Positions 43,386-53,879 of a stretch of 64,000 bases of DNA are shown here, piece after piece. The DNA lies in assembly GCA_000750105.3 (NCBI GenBank), contig JPHH03000001.1, forward strand, positions 1,426,001 to 1,490,000. The letters are read 5' to 3'. The notes below the pieces were generated by a model, which was not told the origin of the DNA, did no database searches, and was given only the letters and a program-made list of their open reading frames with translations. The DNA is from Tolypocladium sp. Sup5 PDA-1 (taxonomy: Eukaryota; Ascomycota; Sordariomycetes; Hypocreales; Ophiocordycipitaceae). The first letter of the stretch is position 1; every line of letters begins with the position of its first letter. The translations under genes were made by a program, and so were the position numbers.

Positions 43386-45224
43386 ATGATGTTTCCCAAG
43401 GACAACACCGGCAACGTCGTGCCGCACAACTTACCGACCATGGGCTCCGTCAACATGATCGAATCTGACGACACGCTGATCTCGGCCAAGGACAACCTCG
43501 CCGTCGACTCCTATCCCTACTGGAGCCACATCGCCATCTATGATGACCGCCAGGTCACGCCCGGCGTCTGCCAAAAGACAGACAACAAGACCTGAATCAA
43601 TCCCGATTTACCGCTCGGAGACTGGCAGACCCTGCGTGTCATCCAGGACGATGAACAGATGGTGTATTTCACAATGGTTAACGGCTGCCCATATGACTTT
43701 ATCTTTACGGCAGGACACGGCCATCAGCTGGTAAACGACTGGACAAAGTATTAGATCGCTATTCCTGCGGGAGAGTCAGTACAGTTCCTGGTGCAGATGG
43801 AATCCATGAAGCCTGGCGATAAGCCTTCAGACTCGGCTGGAGAGGCCTATTACCGCATAGACAAGACGAAGAAGGCATGGTACGTAAGTGCAAAGTGGTA
43901 GACGACAAAATGATAGTGCGCAACCGAATCAAGTATGAGTGTCGCGTTGTGCGGTTCCAATTCAGGGGTCAAATACAGCATCAGAGTCCCAATTCTTGAC
44001 CAATTTAAGCCTTGCTTTCTGTCTTCGTGTAAGTGAAATTGTCCTCTCTTTAGCTTCCCTCTGCCTCCATGCCTAGCCGGTCTTTTCCTTGCCGTTTCAC
44101 AGACCGAAGTCAATAGCTTGATCCGACAATGATGGCACAGCCACCAAAGACGTGGTGCGGGGCAGCATCATCGACTTGGACTGGCCTTCACTCAGCTACG
44201 GCCGCGGTCTCACCAACCAGTGGGTGCTCACAGGCTCCGAGCATTACGGCTACTAGTCGTCAGCCGGTCCACCTACAACCTGGATGAAGGTGACCCCGGG
44301 AGTCATCGGCGACCGGAAGCTCAAGCACGTGTGCATGCCCGGCTCACACGATGCCGGCATGGGCAAGATTGACGGTCACACAGGGTTAGGTATCTGGCAG
44401 AACACACAAACGCAGTTCCTCGACATCTACGGGCAGCTGAAGCGCGGATCTCGCTGGCTCGACATCCAGCCCTGGTTGGGCAATGCCGGGCGGCAAGATC
44501 TGTGCCACTACTCGGAGGTCTGTAAAGGGAGTCAGGGCGCAACGGTATCATGGTTGACGAAGTCATCTACATGATCAACCGCTTCATGGGGGAGTTCCCT
44601 GGTGAGCTGGTAATTCTGGATCTCAACGATGAGTGCGCCTACAACACCGATGTAGGCATGGACGCGTACCCGCGCCTGGAGGCTGATCAGTGGAAGCCCA
44701 TCTGGCAGAAGTTCCGAGACAACGTCGCCAAACCATGCAAGGGCTTTGACTGCCGTGACTTGACCGAAGTGACCATGAACGAGTACATCGGCGACGGCGG
44801 CTGCGTGCTGACCGTTGCCAGGAGCAGGATACCGGGGATAACGACAAGCAGCGCCAATCCATCCCAGGGCTTTTATCACCAGGACTCATTCCCCTCCAAA
44901 AGCGGCTTTTCCTCGATTAATGGCATGCAGACCATGGCGAGGGACCAGGTCACCCAGATGACGATGAATGGCCCTCTGAAAGGCGCGGGTGCCGACGGCA
45001 ATCAGGTCAGTCCATTAATGCTTAGTTGCGGATGAGTTGTATTTGCCTTTTCCCACCTCAATTCGAAGTCCACGGGAGGACGGACCAAAGTTGACTAGAA
45101 GATGCGGCAGTGTAAGTTTTTCTTTCTCCAGTGGGAGATGACCATTGGGCTTGACTCCATCGACATCCCGACCTATTGTGAATCGCTTTGTACCTCCTTA
45201 CTGCTCTACTGTAACCTTCTATAA
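43386..45224 (+). pseudogene. Broken PI-PLC X-domain (phosphatidylinositol phospholipase C-like) gene
   Basis: The X domain is clear: WMKVTPGVIGDRKLKHVCMP, first catalytic His in CMPGSHDAGMGKID, RGSRWLDIQPWLGN, second His in LCHYSEV, then VDEVIYMINRFMGEFPGELV and LVILDLNDECAYNTD. An N-terminal beta-rich region (VDSYPYWSHIAIYDD, LGDWQTLRVIQDDEQMVYF, NGCPYDFIFTAGHGHQLVND) precedes it. The reading frame is lost: TGA at 43593-43595 and TAG at 43752-43754 interrupt the first part. The frame also changes across the probable intron from 43884 (GTAAGT), TAG at 44254-44256 precedes WMKV, and a one-base loss near 44540 (GGCGCAACGG) shifts frame inside the X domain. The last exon after intron 45006-45131 ends early at 45222. 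The intact family is usually a secreted or wall-associated phosphodiesterase-like protein. Not likely to give a full product. Confidence 0.82.
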
Positions 45225-45288
45225 GGACACAATCGGATTTGTTACAGTCTCAAGGCTTGGCCCGGACTTTAATTCGACCATCTGCAAG

Positions 45289-46176
45289 ATGGCTTGCAAT
45301 TTCTTTGTTACCGAGGGGGCGTTACCAACTCTCCAACAAGCCTACCATGATACACTCGATCTCAACGATGCCAAGGTAGCTGCGTCTAGCCGTTCGAGCA
45401 AAATCAGCAAACCACGCGACAAAGCCGCCTGTGAGCCTTCATTCTTGAAGCGCAACGAGTTTTACATCCGTTTGGAGTACCCCCGTTCTCGAGAGTCTCG
45501 AAAAACGATCTTTCAATATAATCGCCATCTCCCTCAACAAGCCAAAGGAATCTTGCCAGCCATGGCCACGAAGTCTCTTTACAATTTCCGTATCCCCTTT
45601 CACCAGGGTTTTGTATGTAGCAGAGTCTCTTTCGAGAAGGGCCCCGCCGCCGTGATGAGCGACTTCCTCTTCAACATGCACGATAGTGAATATGCGAATA
45701 ATGTACACGATGTTGAAGGAGAATTGTCTACCCACCTGAATTGGGCCGGTCGACTACTTGCCATTCTAAACCTCAACTCGACCATTGTTGGACTAACGGC
45801 GGCGATTGCACTATTCGTTACTTGGGTTTCCGTATATCTTGCTGCTTCGTTCGGCATAGCTCTTCGAATTTGGCAGTTCATTTGGACGAACGCAATATCG
45901 TCTACCACCTACGAAAATATTGCATCCAACGACATCAGACGGCGAACCGTGGAAAGGGCCGTTGCATTATTTGGTCTGGATCGTCACGACTTGGAATTGT
46001 TGTTGGCCATGATATCTCCCCACGAAGATATCTTTGCCCATGGCGACTATAACGCATATCTAGACTTTCCCGGGATGGGAGCCCTTAAAGTGTCTGGCCC
46101 TGCGCAGTCGGAGATTTTATATCTCGCAGGATATATCACAAGCTCACTAAATCTGCATGAAACGGATGCTTCGTAG
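45289..46176 (+). CDS. Orphan membrane-protein ORF, possibly partial
   Basis: From the first ATG at 45289 (MACNFFVTEG) the frame runs 295 residues. It stays open upstream to 45145 without an ATG and overlaps the PI-PLC remnant's last exon in another frame, so an unseen 5' exon is possible. One strong hydrophobic segment (STIVGLTAAIALFVTWVSVYLAASFGIAL) indicates a membrane anchor at about residues 190-220. The flanks are soluble-looking: FLKRNEFYIRLEYPRSRES before it and RRRTVERAVALFGLDRHDLE, LLLAMISPHEDIFAHGD after it. I recognise no family. Base composition is more AT-rich than in the housekeeping genes to the left. It could be a young or remnant gene. Confidence 0.5.
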   Translation: MACNFFVTEGALPTLQQAYHDTLDLNDAKVAASSRSSKISKPRDKAACEPSFLKRNEFYIRLEYPRSRESRKTIFQYNRHLPQQAKGILPAMATKSLYNFRIPFHQGFVCSRVSFEKGPAAVMSDFLFNMHDSEYANNVHDVEGELSTHLNWAGRLLAILNLNSTIVGLTAAIALFVTWVSVYLAASFGIALRIWQFIWTNAISSTTYENIASNDIRRRTVERAVALFGLDRHDLELLLAMISPHEDIFAHGDYNAYLDFPGMGALKVSGPAQSEILYLAGYITSSLNLHETDAS

Positions 46177-47337
46177 GACCAGTCTAGTCGCTCAGCAATA
46201 GCAGCTTGGGGCACCTACGACACTCACCGAATTACCTACTCGTCGAACTCTAAGATGCGAAAACTGTCGCTGATCGATGGTTCCACCATTTATCCCATTA
46301 CAGGAGATGATCAATTGAACGACAGACAGGCACCTTGGCCTTTAGGCACAATGCAGACAACGTCAGTCTGCCAATGCAGCTTCGTATATATTGTTAGGGA
46401 GCTCATCTTCTGATGAATCCGGCAACCAGCCACGTCGTCAATTCATTGAATTCATTTTTGTTTACGGATCCCGCCCGGACATTCCTGCCGTATTTAATTC
46501 AAGACAATGTCTCAACTATCGCTCAAAACAGGACACCCCGGTGCAGACACTGGCAGGACTGGTTCCACGTGCCCTATTCTACGCGTGGTCCTACATCGTC
46601 TCCTGCTACGGATAGACTAGAGCCCGTCCACGTACAGCTGGTGGGGGTCGCAGAAAAGGAGTAACGTCACGACGGGCTGGGTGGTAACTAGCATGAGATT
46701 ATCCTAGAACAGGTGGAGGCTTCCCCAACTCCCGGCCCGTCCGCAGCCAAGAGACTAAGATCTCTGAACAGCTCTGAATGGCCCCTGTATCGACGGCTCA
46801 TAGATTCGAGGGGCAGCCCGTGACTGTGCGGGGTTTACTAGCGCAGGAACGTCGCATCTTCCACGCGATGCTCCGCGAATGGCGTCGTTTTTACCGATTG
46901 CTATCAGGCATTTCGGCTTTCCGGCACGAAACCCCATGCTATGAGACAGTCACTTGATCCTTACATTCGTTATCGCACGCGGCGCTGGCAGCTGTTACAC
47001 CTCACGAGGGCTAGCTACTGTACCGCTTGCTGTATGTGCTCATGTACATGTAACGTCTCCTTTTTCCTAGAAACGTCTTTGTTGAAGTGCATTGCGTACT
47101 GGTGATCTGGAGATGGAATGAACGCCCTGGGTGCCATGTGGCCGAAATGGTGACTCAACGTCTTCATGTTTCGACGAAATGATCAACTATATAATGTCCT
47201 CTGTCGACCCATTCTTGTGTCCTTCTTGACACGAGCAATTCGCCGGCTTGCACCCTTCTCAATACAAGTGCCTCTTCTTCTGGCAACTTACTCTTCATTG
47301 TATATATTTTACATATCTTTTACCAGTCCTTCTCAAC
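46177..47337. other. Intergenic, chitinase promoter
   Basis: There is no supported gene. The right end carries a TATATAA element near 47188 and a CT-rich stretch before the chitinase ATG. A frame near 46413-46664 (SLNSFLFTDPARTFLPYLIQ) looks weakly protein-like but is isolated. Confidence 0.5.
47187..47194 (+). promoter_or_regulatory. TATA box of the chitinase gene
   Basis: CTATATAA lies about 145 nt upstream of the chitinase ATG at 47338 and is followed by a pyrimidine-rich leader, a usual fungal promoter layout. Confidence 0.5.
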
Positions 47338-48706
47338 ATGCGTTTTCCCACTCTCCTTGCCAGCCTCGGCCTCGCGGGCCTCGCTGTCAGCGCACCATCA
47401 AAGGGGCGTCTTAGTCTCATCTCGCGACAGGCTCCAGGTGCCCAAAACGTTGTGTACTGGGGCCAGAACGGCGGCGGAACGGTCGAGAACAACGACCTGG
47501 CTGCCTATTGTACTTCCACCTCTGGCATCGACGTTCTTGTTCTGGCCTTCTTGTACCAGTTTGGCAGCGGTAGCAACATCCCGTCCGGCACAATCGGGCA
47601 GTCGTGCTACATCAGCACATCAGGCCAGGGCCAGAATTGTGACGCCCTGACTTCGGCCATTGCTACGTGCCAGGCGGCTGGCGTCAAGATTGTTCTGTCT
47701 CTGGGTGGTGCGACTAGCTCGTACTCTCTGCAGTCGCAGGCCGACGCCGAGGCCATCGGCCAGTACCTATGGGACTCGTACGCCAACTCCGGCAACACCA
47801 GTGTGCAGCGGCCCTTTGGCAACAACTTTGTCAACGGCTTTGACTTCGACATTGAGGTGAACGACGGGAGCAGCCAGTACTATCAGTATATGATCGCTAA
47901 ACTTCGTTCCAACTTCGCCAAGGACCCGAGCCGCACTTACTACATAACCGGCGCGCCCCAGTGTCCCATCCCTGAGCCTAACATGGGCGTGATTATCAGC
48001 AATTCCGTCTTCGACTACATTTTCGTTCAGTTCTATAACAACAATAACTACACTGTCCCTTGCGCCCTTGGCATCAACGGAGATGCACCTTTCAACTACA
48101 ACAACTGGACGGCATTCATTGCCAACACTCCCTCTTCGAATGCAAAGATTTTCATTGGCGTGCCAGCCTCCCCCCTAGCTGCAAACGGAAACCCAGGTGG
48201 CGCAGTATACTACGCATCCCCCGACCAGCTGGCTACCATCGTTAGCGAATACAAGAGCGATGCCCACTTTGGCGGCGTGATGATGTGGAGCGCCGGTTTC
48301 TCCGACTCGAATGTGAATAACGGATGCACTTACGCCCAGGAGGTGAAGAATATCCTGTTGCACGGATCACCTTGCTCATCTGGCCCACCTACCTCAACGG
48401 TCACTGCTACATCAACCACGAAACCGGCCTCGACCCCAACTAGCTCGACTTCATCACCATCGACTACGCCGACAGGAACAGTTCCGGAATGGGGCCAGGT
48501 TAGTACTACTTTTGTGAACTCCTAATCTTCTCCTTCACACATCGTCGGGTTCTCGAAGCCATGTTTATGTACCCGCTATTGCCTTATGCCGCAACAACTC
48601 GACTAACATTGCACAGTGCGGTGGTCAAGGCTATAACGGACCAACAATGTGCGCTGCCCCATATAAATGCGTCTATGGCGGTGTGTGGTGGTCGTCGTGT
48701 CAGTAG
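47338..48706 (+). CDS. Secreted GH18 chitinase (class III type) with C-terminal CBM1
   Basis: Exon 1 47338-48498 and exon 2 48617-48706 give 416 residues. The start MRFPTLLASLGLAGLAVS is a signal peptide; the 30 codons upstream in frame are leader DNA. The catalytic domain shows VVYWGQNGGGTVENNDLAAY, KIVLSLGGATSSYSL and the GH18 active-site motif VNGFDFDIEV with the catalytic Glu, then FVQFYNNNNY and GGVMMWSAGFSD. A Thr/Ser/Pro linker follows, then WGQ joined to the CBM1 CGGQGYNGPTMCAAPYKC...WWSSCQ with four Cys. The CBM1 is encoded almost entirely by the second exon, after a 118-nt GTTAGT...CACAG intron. Likely role: hydrolysis of chitin in own or foreign walls. Confidence 0.95.
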
Positions 48707-50007
48707 GGTTTGTCTTTCCAACATGAGGGCTCTGGTTCAGTTACAAGGGAGGACCTATACGGCAGAGGGACCAGCCAACAAAATCCGGGCTCTCCAACCC
48801 AACGGCAACTCTAGTCTTCTAGCCGTAGCTCTTGCAATTCATCTCCCTTCAACACTTCTGAGTGTCTCTAGGAACAGCGTTTTTACAACGCTATCATAGA
48901 AGACTTGCTTACCCGTAATTCGTACCTTCCTGGCGATGGCCACGTTAAGTCGGCTCAGGACTCAAAAGGGAAAAGGCTGTCAGCTTCAAACAAGCATTCA
49001 AGGCAATATAAAGACGTGCTTTCCACAATGTGCTCGGAAATACAGGGAACCATTCATCTTTGCTGTCTGTTTTATACTAAATCAAGTCGTTGGGTGAGGG
49101 TCAAGAGAGTGGCGGGAGAAGGCATATTTTGTACTGACGAATAGACATGATTGTCACGCAGTGTACGGATAAGATGGGGAGAACCACTCCCCGCTCCATG
49201 GCCACGGATGGCCACAGCTGCTGTTGGTTGGTGCTCGCAGCATGCACCTGCTTCTGAAAAAACCTGCGGATTCTGGGGTGCTTGCACGAGCCCTTGGCTC
49301 TCCCCTGAAACCCCCCGCCCCTGGCGCCATGTTCCAGGGGCTTGCCGAAACTAGTGAGAGTGTCAGCGAACTTGCGTATCTCGCCTGCAAATCCTTGCCT
49401 TCAAATGCGCCGATGACCTTGGACTTTCGAGGCGTCTGAGCTACTGTAGAGCCCACCTAAAACGGCGGCATCTTCCCCGAGTGGGCACAGCAGTGTTTCT
49501 AGAAGTAATCCATGAGGCAAGGGTTGATCTACGAGTAGAACACACTCTTCTCGGCTGTGGGTTCCGTGGCGGCTCGGGTGAGGCGTCTTCGCCGTCACTA
49601 GTTAACGCTTAATCTAGACCCCGGTCGCGGAACCTCACCGAGCCAGCCTGTCATTGATCGACTTAATCGGCCTTATATATAACCCTGCATATAAGTCGTA
49701 CGGGACCAACAAACCCCTCACGGCTCAATCCGTTTACGGGGCCGTGGACTGGATGCTAGCGAAATTGGGAGGCTTAGCGAAGAGTTTAAAGCTCTTGGCG
49801 CCAGTCCAGGTTTTCTTCCATTGCGGGCGCTGGTGCAAGGGACGCCGTAGATGGAATGGATCAGTGGCTGCGTCACTCACTATCTGTCAAGAAAGGACGG
49901 CCGGATCGCGATGAACTACGTTATGTGTCGAGTATTAGGGGAGTTACTATTCGTTACAGCTTACAGCCAAGCCGGCTAGCCCATTGCTGCCGATAAAATG
50001 AGCCCTC
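48707..50007. other. Intergenic 1.3 kb
   Basis: 3' DNA of the chitinase gene and of the PTH11-like gene, which converge. The short frames have no recognisable protein character. Nothing else is seen. Confidence 0.5.
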
Positions 50008-51305
50008 CTAGTCTCGCGTCTCATACCGAACCTCCCACTGCTGCGTCCTTCGTATGATGGCCTTGTCGCTACCATCGCTCTCGATGCTCCTGCTCTCGTC
50101 CCCAGTGGCGCAGCGCCGTGGCTGGGCCGTCACCTCCGTGATAATTTGGGCCGTGGAATCTGGCCGTAACCTCGCCTGTTTCGTCTTATTGCCGTCGTGG
50201 TGATCGTCATCATGGGCGGTGCTGAGAGACTGCAGGACATAGCCGCTGCGAGACTGACTCCCGGTACCGAGCTCCGTCGATATCTTAGTCGTAGCGCCAA
50301 GCCCACTATCAAATGCCTGCAGGAACTGGCGGAAGCAGGGAAACGTCGCGGCCATGATGGAGAAGTGCATGACGACCTGGGTGGCGATGGCGGATTCTGT
50401 GAAGCCAAAGGTCGCGTCAGGCGAATCCATTGAACGGCGGACGAAGACGAGGCGAAAGGCGATCGGGATGGCGACAAAGAGCTGGGCGGAAAAGGCGCTG
50501 ATGACCATGACTTTTGTTTTGAACGCCATCGAGAGGTCCCAGACAAGCAGGACAGACATGGCGGAGATGAGAACTTCTATCAGCACGCTGAAGGCTTCGA
50601 CAACGGCCCAGTGGGTAAACTGCTGGCAGTATCAGTTTTCATGTTGCTAGCGGAATAGGGAGATGGTGGCGTCGAACGAGGTTTGAGCAAAGGCTGTGGT
50701 TTGCAGTGTTCCAAGGCTCTGGCGGGCTGCATTGGAAGCCGACGATGAACAGAGCCGCGATGCCCCATGTAATCGTGAGGCCGCTGATGCCGTGGCTAGC
50801 GACGAGGTGCTGCGTTTGTCTGGTGAGGCGCGCGATGAGAAGCGACATGGAGCATTTGGAGCCGCAAATGGCGACAATGTACAGGAAATTCGCCGCATAA
50901 TTGTCCTGTTGCAGCAGATTGATTAGCGTCGTGGCCTCGAGTCGTAAGAGAAGGCAGGTCAGTCACCTTCATTACCGTGCTAATGTCGGCCGGTTTCAAT
51001 AGGTCTTCTCGCTTGCCCAGCCCATTGTGGACTGCGACAAGCGTCAACGCCGTCTGACAGATGCCAACAACCTGCAGACAGGGTCAGTACACAGTGAACG
51101 AACAGCTTCGACGAATTGCACCTACCGTCGCGAATGACGCCGCAGCGTCGTCCAGTCCAAAGGGACCGTTGAGGCGAAGCCTGATGTATAATCTGATACC
51201 GAGGACCAAGGCTGTCCAGATCACTCCGAGAACTGCTGTGATGACGATGAATGCCCCATGGTCATCGGGAGTGACGGCCGCATTAGTAGCCGCAGGAGAG
51301 GACAT
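50008..51305 (-). CDS. PTH11-like / fungal rhodopsin-fold seven-helix membrane protein
   Basis: Four exons, all joined in phase 0: 51305-51126, 51071-50967, 50905-50678 and 50619-50008, giving 374 residues. The third intron's donor (GTTCGA) is the least certain. The pattern is that of the SAT4/PTH11-like family (PF20684): short outside N-terminus, first helix AFIVITAVLGVIWTALVLGI, GLDDAAASFATVVGICQTAL, VMKDNYAANFLYIVAICGSK, SGLTITWGIAALFIVGFQCS with PPEPWN, VEAFSVLIEVLISAMSVLLV, and KTKVMVISAFSAQLFVAIPI. A cytosolic tail of about 90 residues is rich in His/Asp/Arg. Such proteins are candidate surface sensors; PTH11 itself acts in host-surface recognition in Magnaporthe. Ligand and G-protein coupling are unknown. 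It is divergent from the permease across 570 bp. Confidence 0.88.
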
Positions 51306-51875
51306 AGCGGTCACCGTGCGCTGGGGAGGCGCATAGTTTGGTACAGGTGGAGTTGTCGAGTCTATTTGAGTTAAACCTCTAGAAAGAGAAGTTGAGGGAC
51401 CTCGGTGGTAAATATCAATGTCGCAGGATTCGCGGATTGACCGCAGCTGCGGCATCCTGTTGACCCATGACGGAGTCAGCTCCCACCGAGGGCTACATCG
51501 ACTGACACCCAACAGCAACACGGATGCCGCCGATGACAAAACAAACATTGTCTCCAATGGCGGCCCTGGCTTCTGGTGTTCGTGTTCCACAAATCACACC
51601 TGCAGGTGGGAATCCTCGGCCCTGAATCCTCAACTGCCCAAACGGTTACGTGTAGCGTTACATGGTGCTGCAGGGGACTGGAATGCCAAGCTGGCGCCAT
51701 CCCTGTCTGCAAGCCGCCTGTTTTAATCCCTTTCCTCTTTGCTGGATTATATTTTTGGTGTAACTTCCCCCTCCTCCTGCATGTGAGGCAGACAATCTAC
51801 TTCGTACCGTTGATCATCGAAGCTCCTTCTCTCTGCAACTGCGCACTCGCCCATCCATACTCCGTCTGTGTCGAC
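51306..51875. promoter_or_regulatory. Shared divergent promoter of the PTH11-like and permease genes
   Basis: The 570 bp lie between opposite start codons. A CATACTCCGT word lies near 51856 just upstream of the permease ATG, with a CT-rich leader. Possible co-regulation is inference. Confidence 0.55.
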
Positions 51876-53879
51876 ATGGCGGACCCGAAGGACTACGACG
51901 GCTGCGAGATGGGGGCCATGAGGAGTACTGGGTCCGACAAGCAGGCTCAGCATACCGCGGGCGAAGTCGAAGCCGGAGTTCGAGAGCGGCTCCCACCGGG
52001 AGAGTGGAATGAGCCTCTGGATGAAGACCTCCGGGCTGATCTCCAGGCCGGCTTCACCGCCAATGACCGGAGGGACATGCAGCGCATGGGCAAGAAGCAG
52101 GAGTTTCGGGTGCGCAAGACCTCAGCAGCTGCCGCGTGCGAATCCTTCGGTTGACGAAAATGCCAGAGAAACTTTCGAATGGTATCCACGATTGGCTTCA
52201 CAACCTGTGTCATGGGTACTTGGGAGATTCTGCTGTCGTACGTTTGGCCCTCCCTCGTGCTGGTCCACCAGTCTGAGGGACTACCGCATCGCTAATCGTG
52301 GGTGTAGGTCGAATACTCAGGGCCTCACTGCTGGCGGCATGTCCGGCTTGTTTTGGTCACTATGCTGGGCCTACACGGGCCAATTCTTCATCGTGCTTTC
52401 CCTTGCTGAGATGGCGTCCATGGCTCCCACCGCTGGCGGTCAATACCACTGGGTCTCCGAGTTCGCACCTCGAGAATACCAAAAGATCCTAAGCTACTTG
52501 TCTGGTATGTTTTCTACATAAGCAAGCCTGGCTCGGAGCGATTTTGTTCCTGTTGAATGTTCTCTGACTGTTGTATCAGGGTGGTTGTCGGCAGTGTCCT
52601 GGCAGAGCATCGTTGCCCTTGACGCGTTCCTCATCGGCTCCATCATACAGGGACTCATCACCCTCAACGATGCTACGTACTCTCCAGAAAGATGGCAAGG
52701 CACGCTTCTCGTCATCGCGTCAGTTATTGGCATCGCCATGTTCAACGTCTTCGCCGCGAAGCATCTGCCACTCGCCGAGGGGATATTCGTCACAATTCAC
52801 GTTTTTGCGTTTTTCCCCGTCATCATCACCTTGTTGGTGCTCGCTCCGAAGCAATCAGCAAGAGACGTCTTCACCCAGTTCACGGACAACGGGGCAGGGT
52901 GGCCGTCCATTGCCTTGACTGTCATGGTGGGCCAGGTCTCGACCATGTTCGTGGTTCTCGGTACGTACAACTCCACGTTATGGACAACACTATCCGTACT
53001 ACCATTCGTAACCTTACCGTTTCCAACAGGCTCTGATTCCGTCGCGCATATGGCCGAAGAAATCAAAGATGCCGGCATTGTTGTTCCACAGAGCATGGTC
53101 TGGTCCTTTTGTCTCAACGTGCCATTTACGTTCGGTCTCCTCCTCACCTATCTGTTCTGCATCGGAAACGTTGAGAAGGCTCTGGCCTCTCCAACTGGCT
53201 TTCCGTTCATCTACGTCTTTCAAAATGCGACAGGCTCCATCGGTGGTGCCACGGGGCTTACAGTCGTTGTACTGGTGCTGCTGATTATGGTCACGATCAG
53301 CTCTCTTGCTTCCACTTCACGCCAGACCTTTGCCTTTGCTCGAGACAACGGGCTTCCGTTCTCCAACTGGCTCGGGGCCGTAAGTCACCTTGATGCAACA
53401 TTTTGAAACTATTATCTAACGTGACATCGTTCGCCTAGGTCCATCCTACGTGGCACGTGCCGGTCAACTCTGTCATTTTCACCGTCGTCTTCACCACGGC
53501 CCTCTCCCTCATCAACATCGGCTCAACTGTTGCTTTCAACGCCATGCTTTCGCTCTCTACAGTCGCGCTCATGGCAACCTACGTGATATCCGTCGGCTGC
53601 GTGACTCTCAAGCGCTTTCGTGGAGAGGAGCTCCCCCAATGTCGCTGGGGCCTTGGGCGATACGGTCTTCCCGTCAACATAGTGGCGCTCATCTACGCCT
53701 GTTGGTCTTTCTTCTGGAGTTTCTGGCCCAACAGCTACAATATCACGGCGCAAAACTTCAATTGGGCCTGTGTCCTGTTTGTTGGGTTGATGGGCCTGTC
53801 GTGTGTACTGTACTTTGTCCAGGCACGCCATGTCTACGCAGGACCTGTGGTCAAGGTAGAAGGGCGCAAGTTGAATTAG
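51876..53879 (+). CDS. Amino acid/choline transporter (APC superfamily, GABA/choline permease type)
   Basis: Six exons (51876-52109, 52167-52237, 52308-52504, 52580-52960, 53030-53379, 53439-53879) encode 557 residues. Phases agree at every junction, and donors include GTATGT, GTACGT and GTAAGT. The N-terminal family signature reads KKQEFRRNFRMVSTIGFTTC across the first junction. GGQYHWVSEFAPREYQKILS then matches the conserved loop after the second or third helix, with WLSAVSWQSIVALDAFLIGS next. Further blocks are SDSVAHMAEEIKDAGIVVPQ, SSLASTSRQTFAFARDNGLP, FSNWLGAVHPTWHVPVNSV and RWGLGRYGLPVNIVALIYAC. About twelve hydrophobic helices are visible. Plasma-membrane uptake of GABA, choline or another amino compound is likely; the exact substrate cannot be read. 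Confidence 0.92.
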
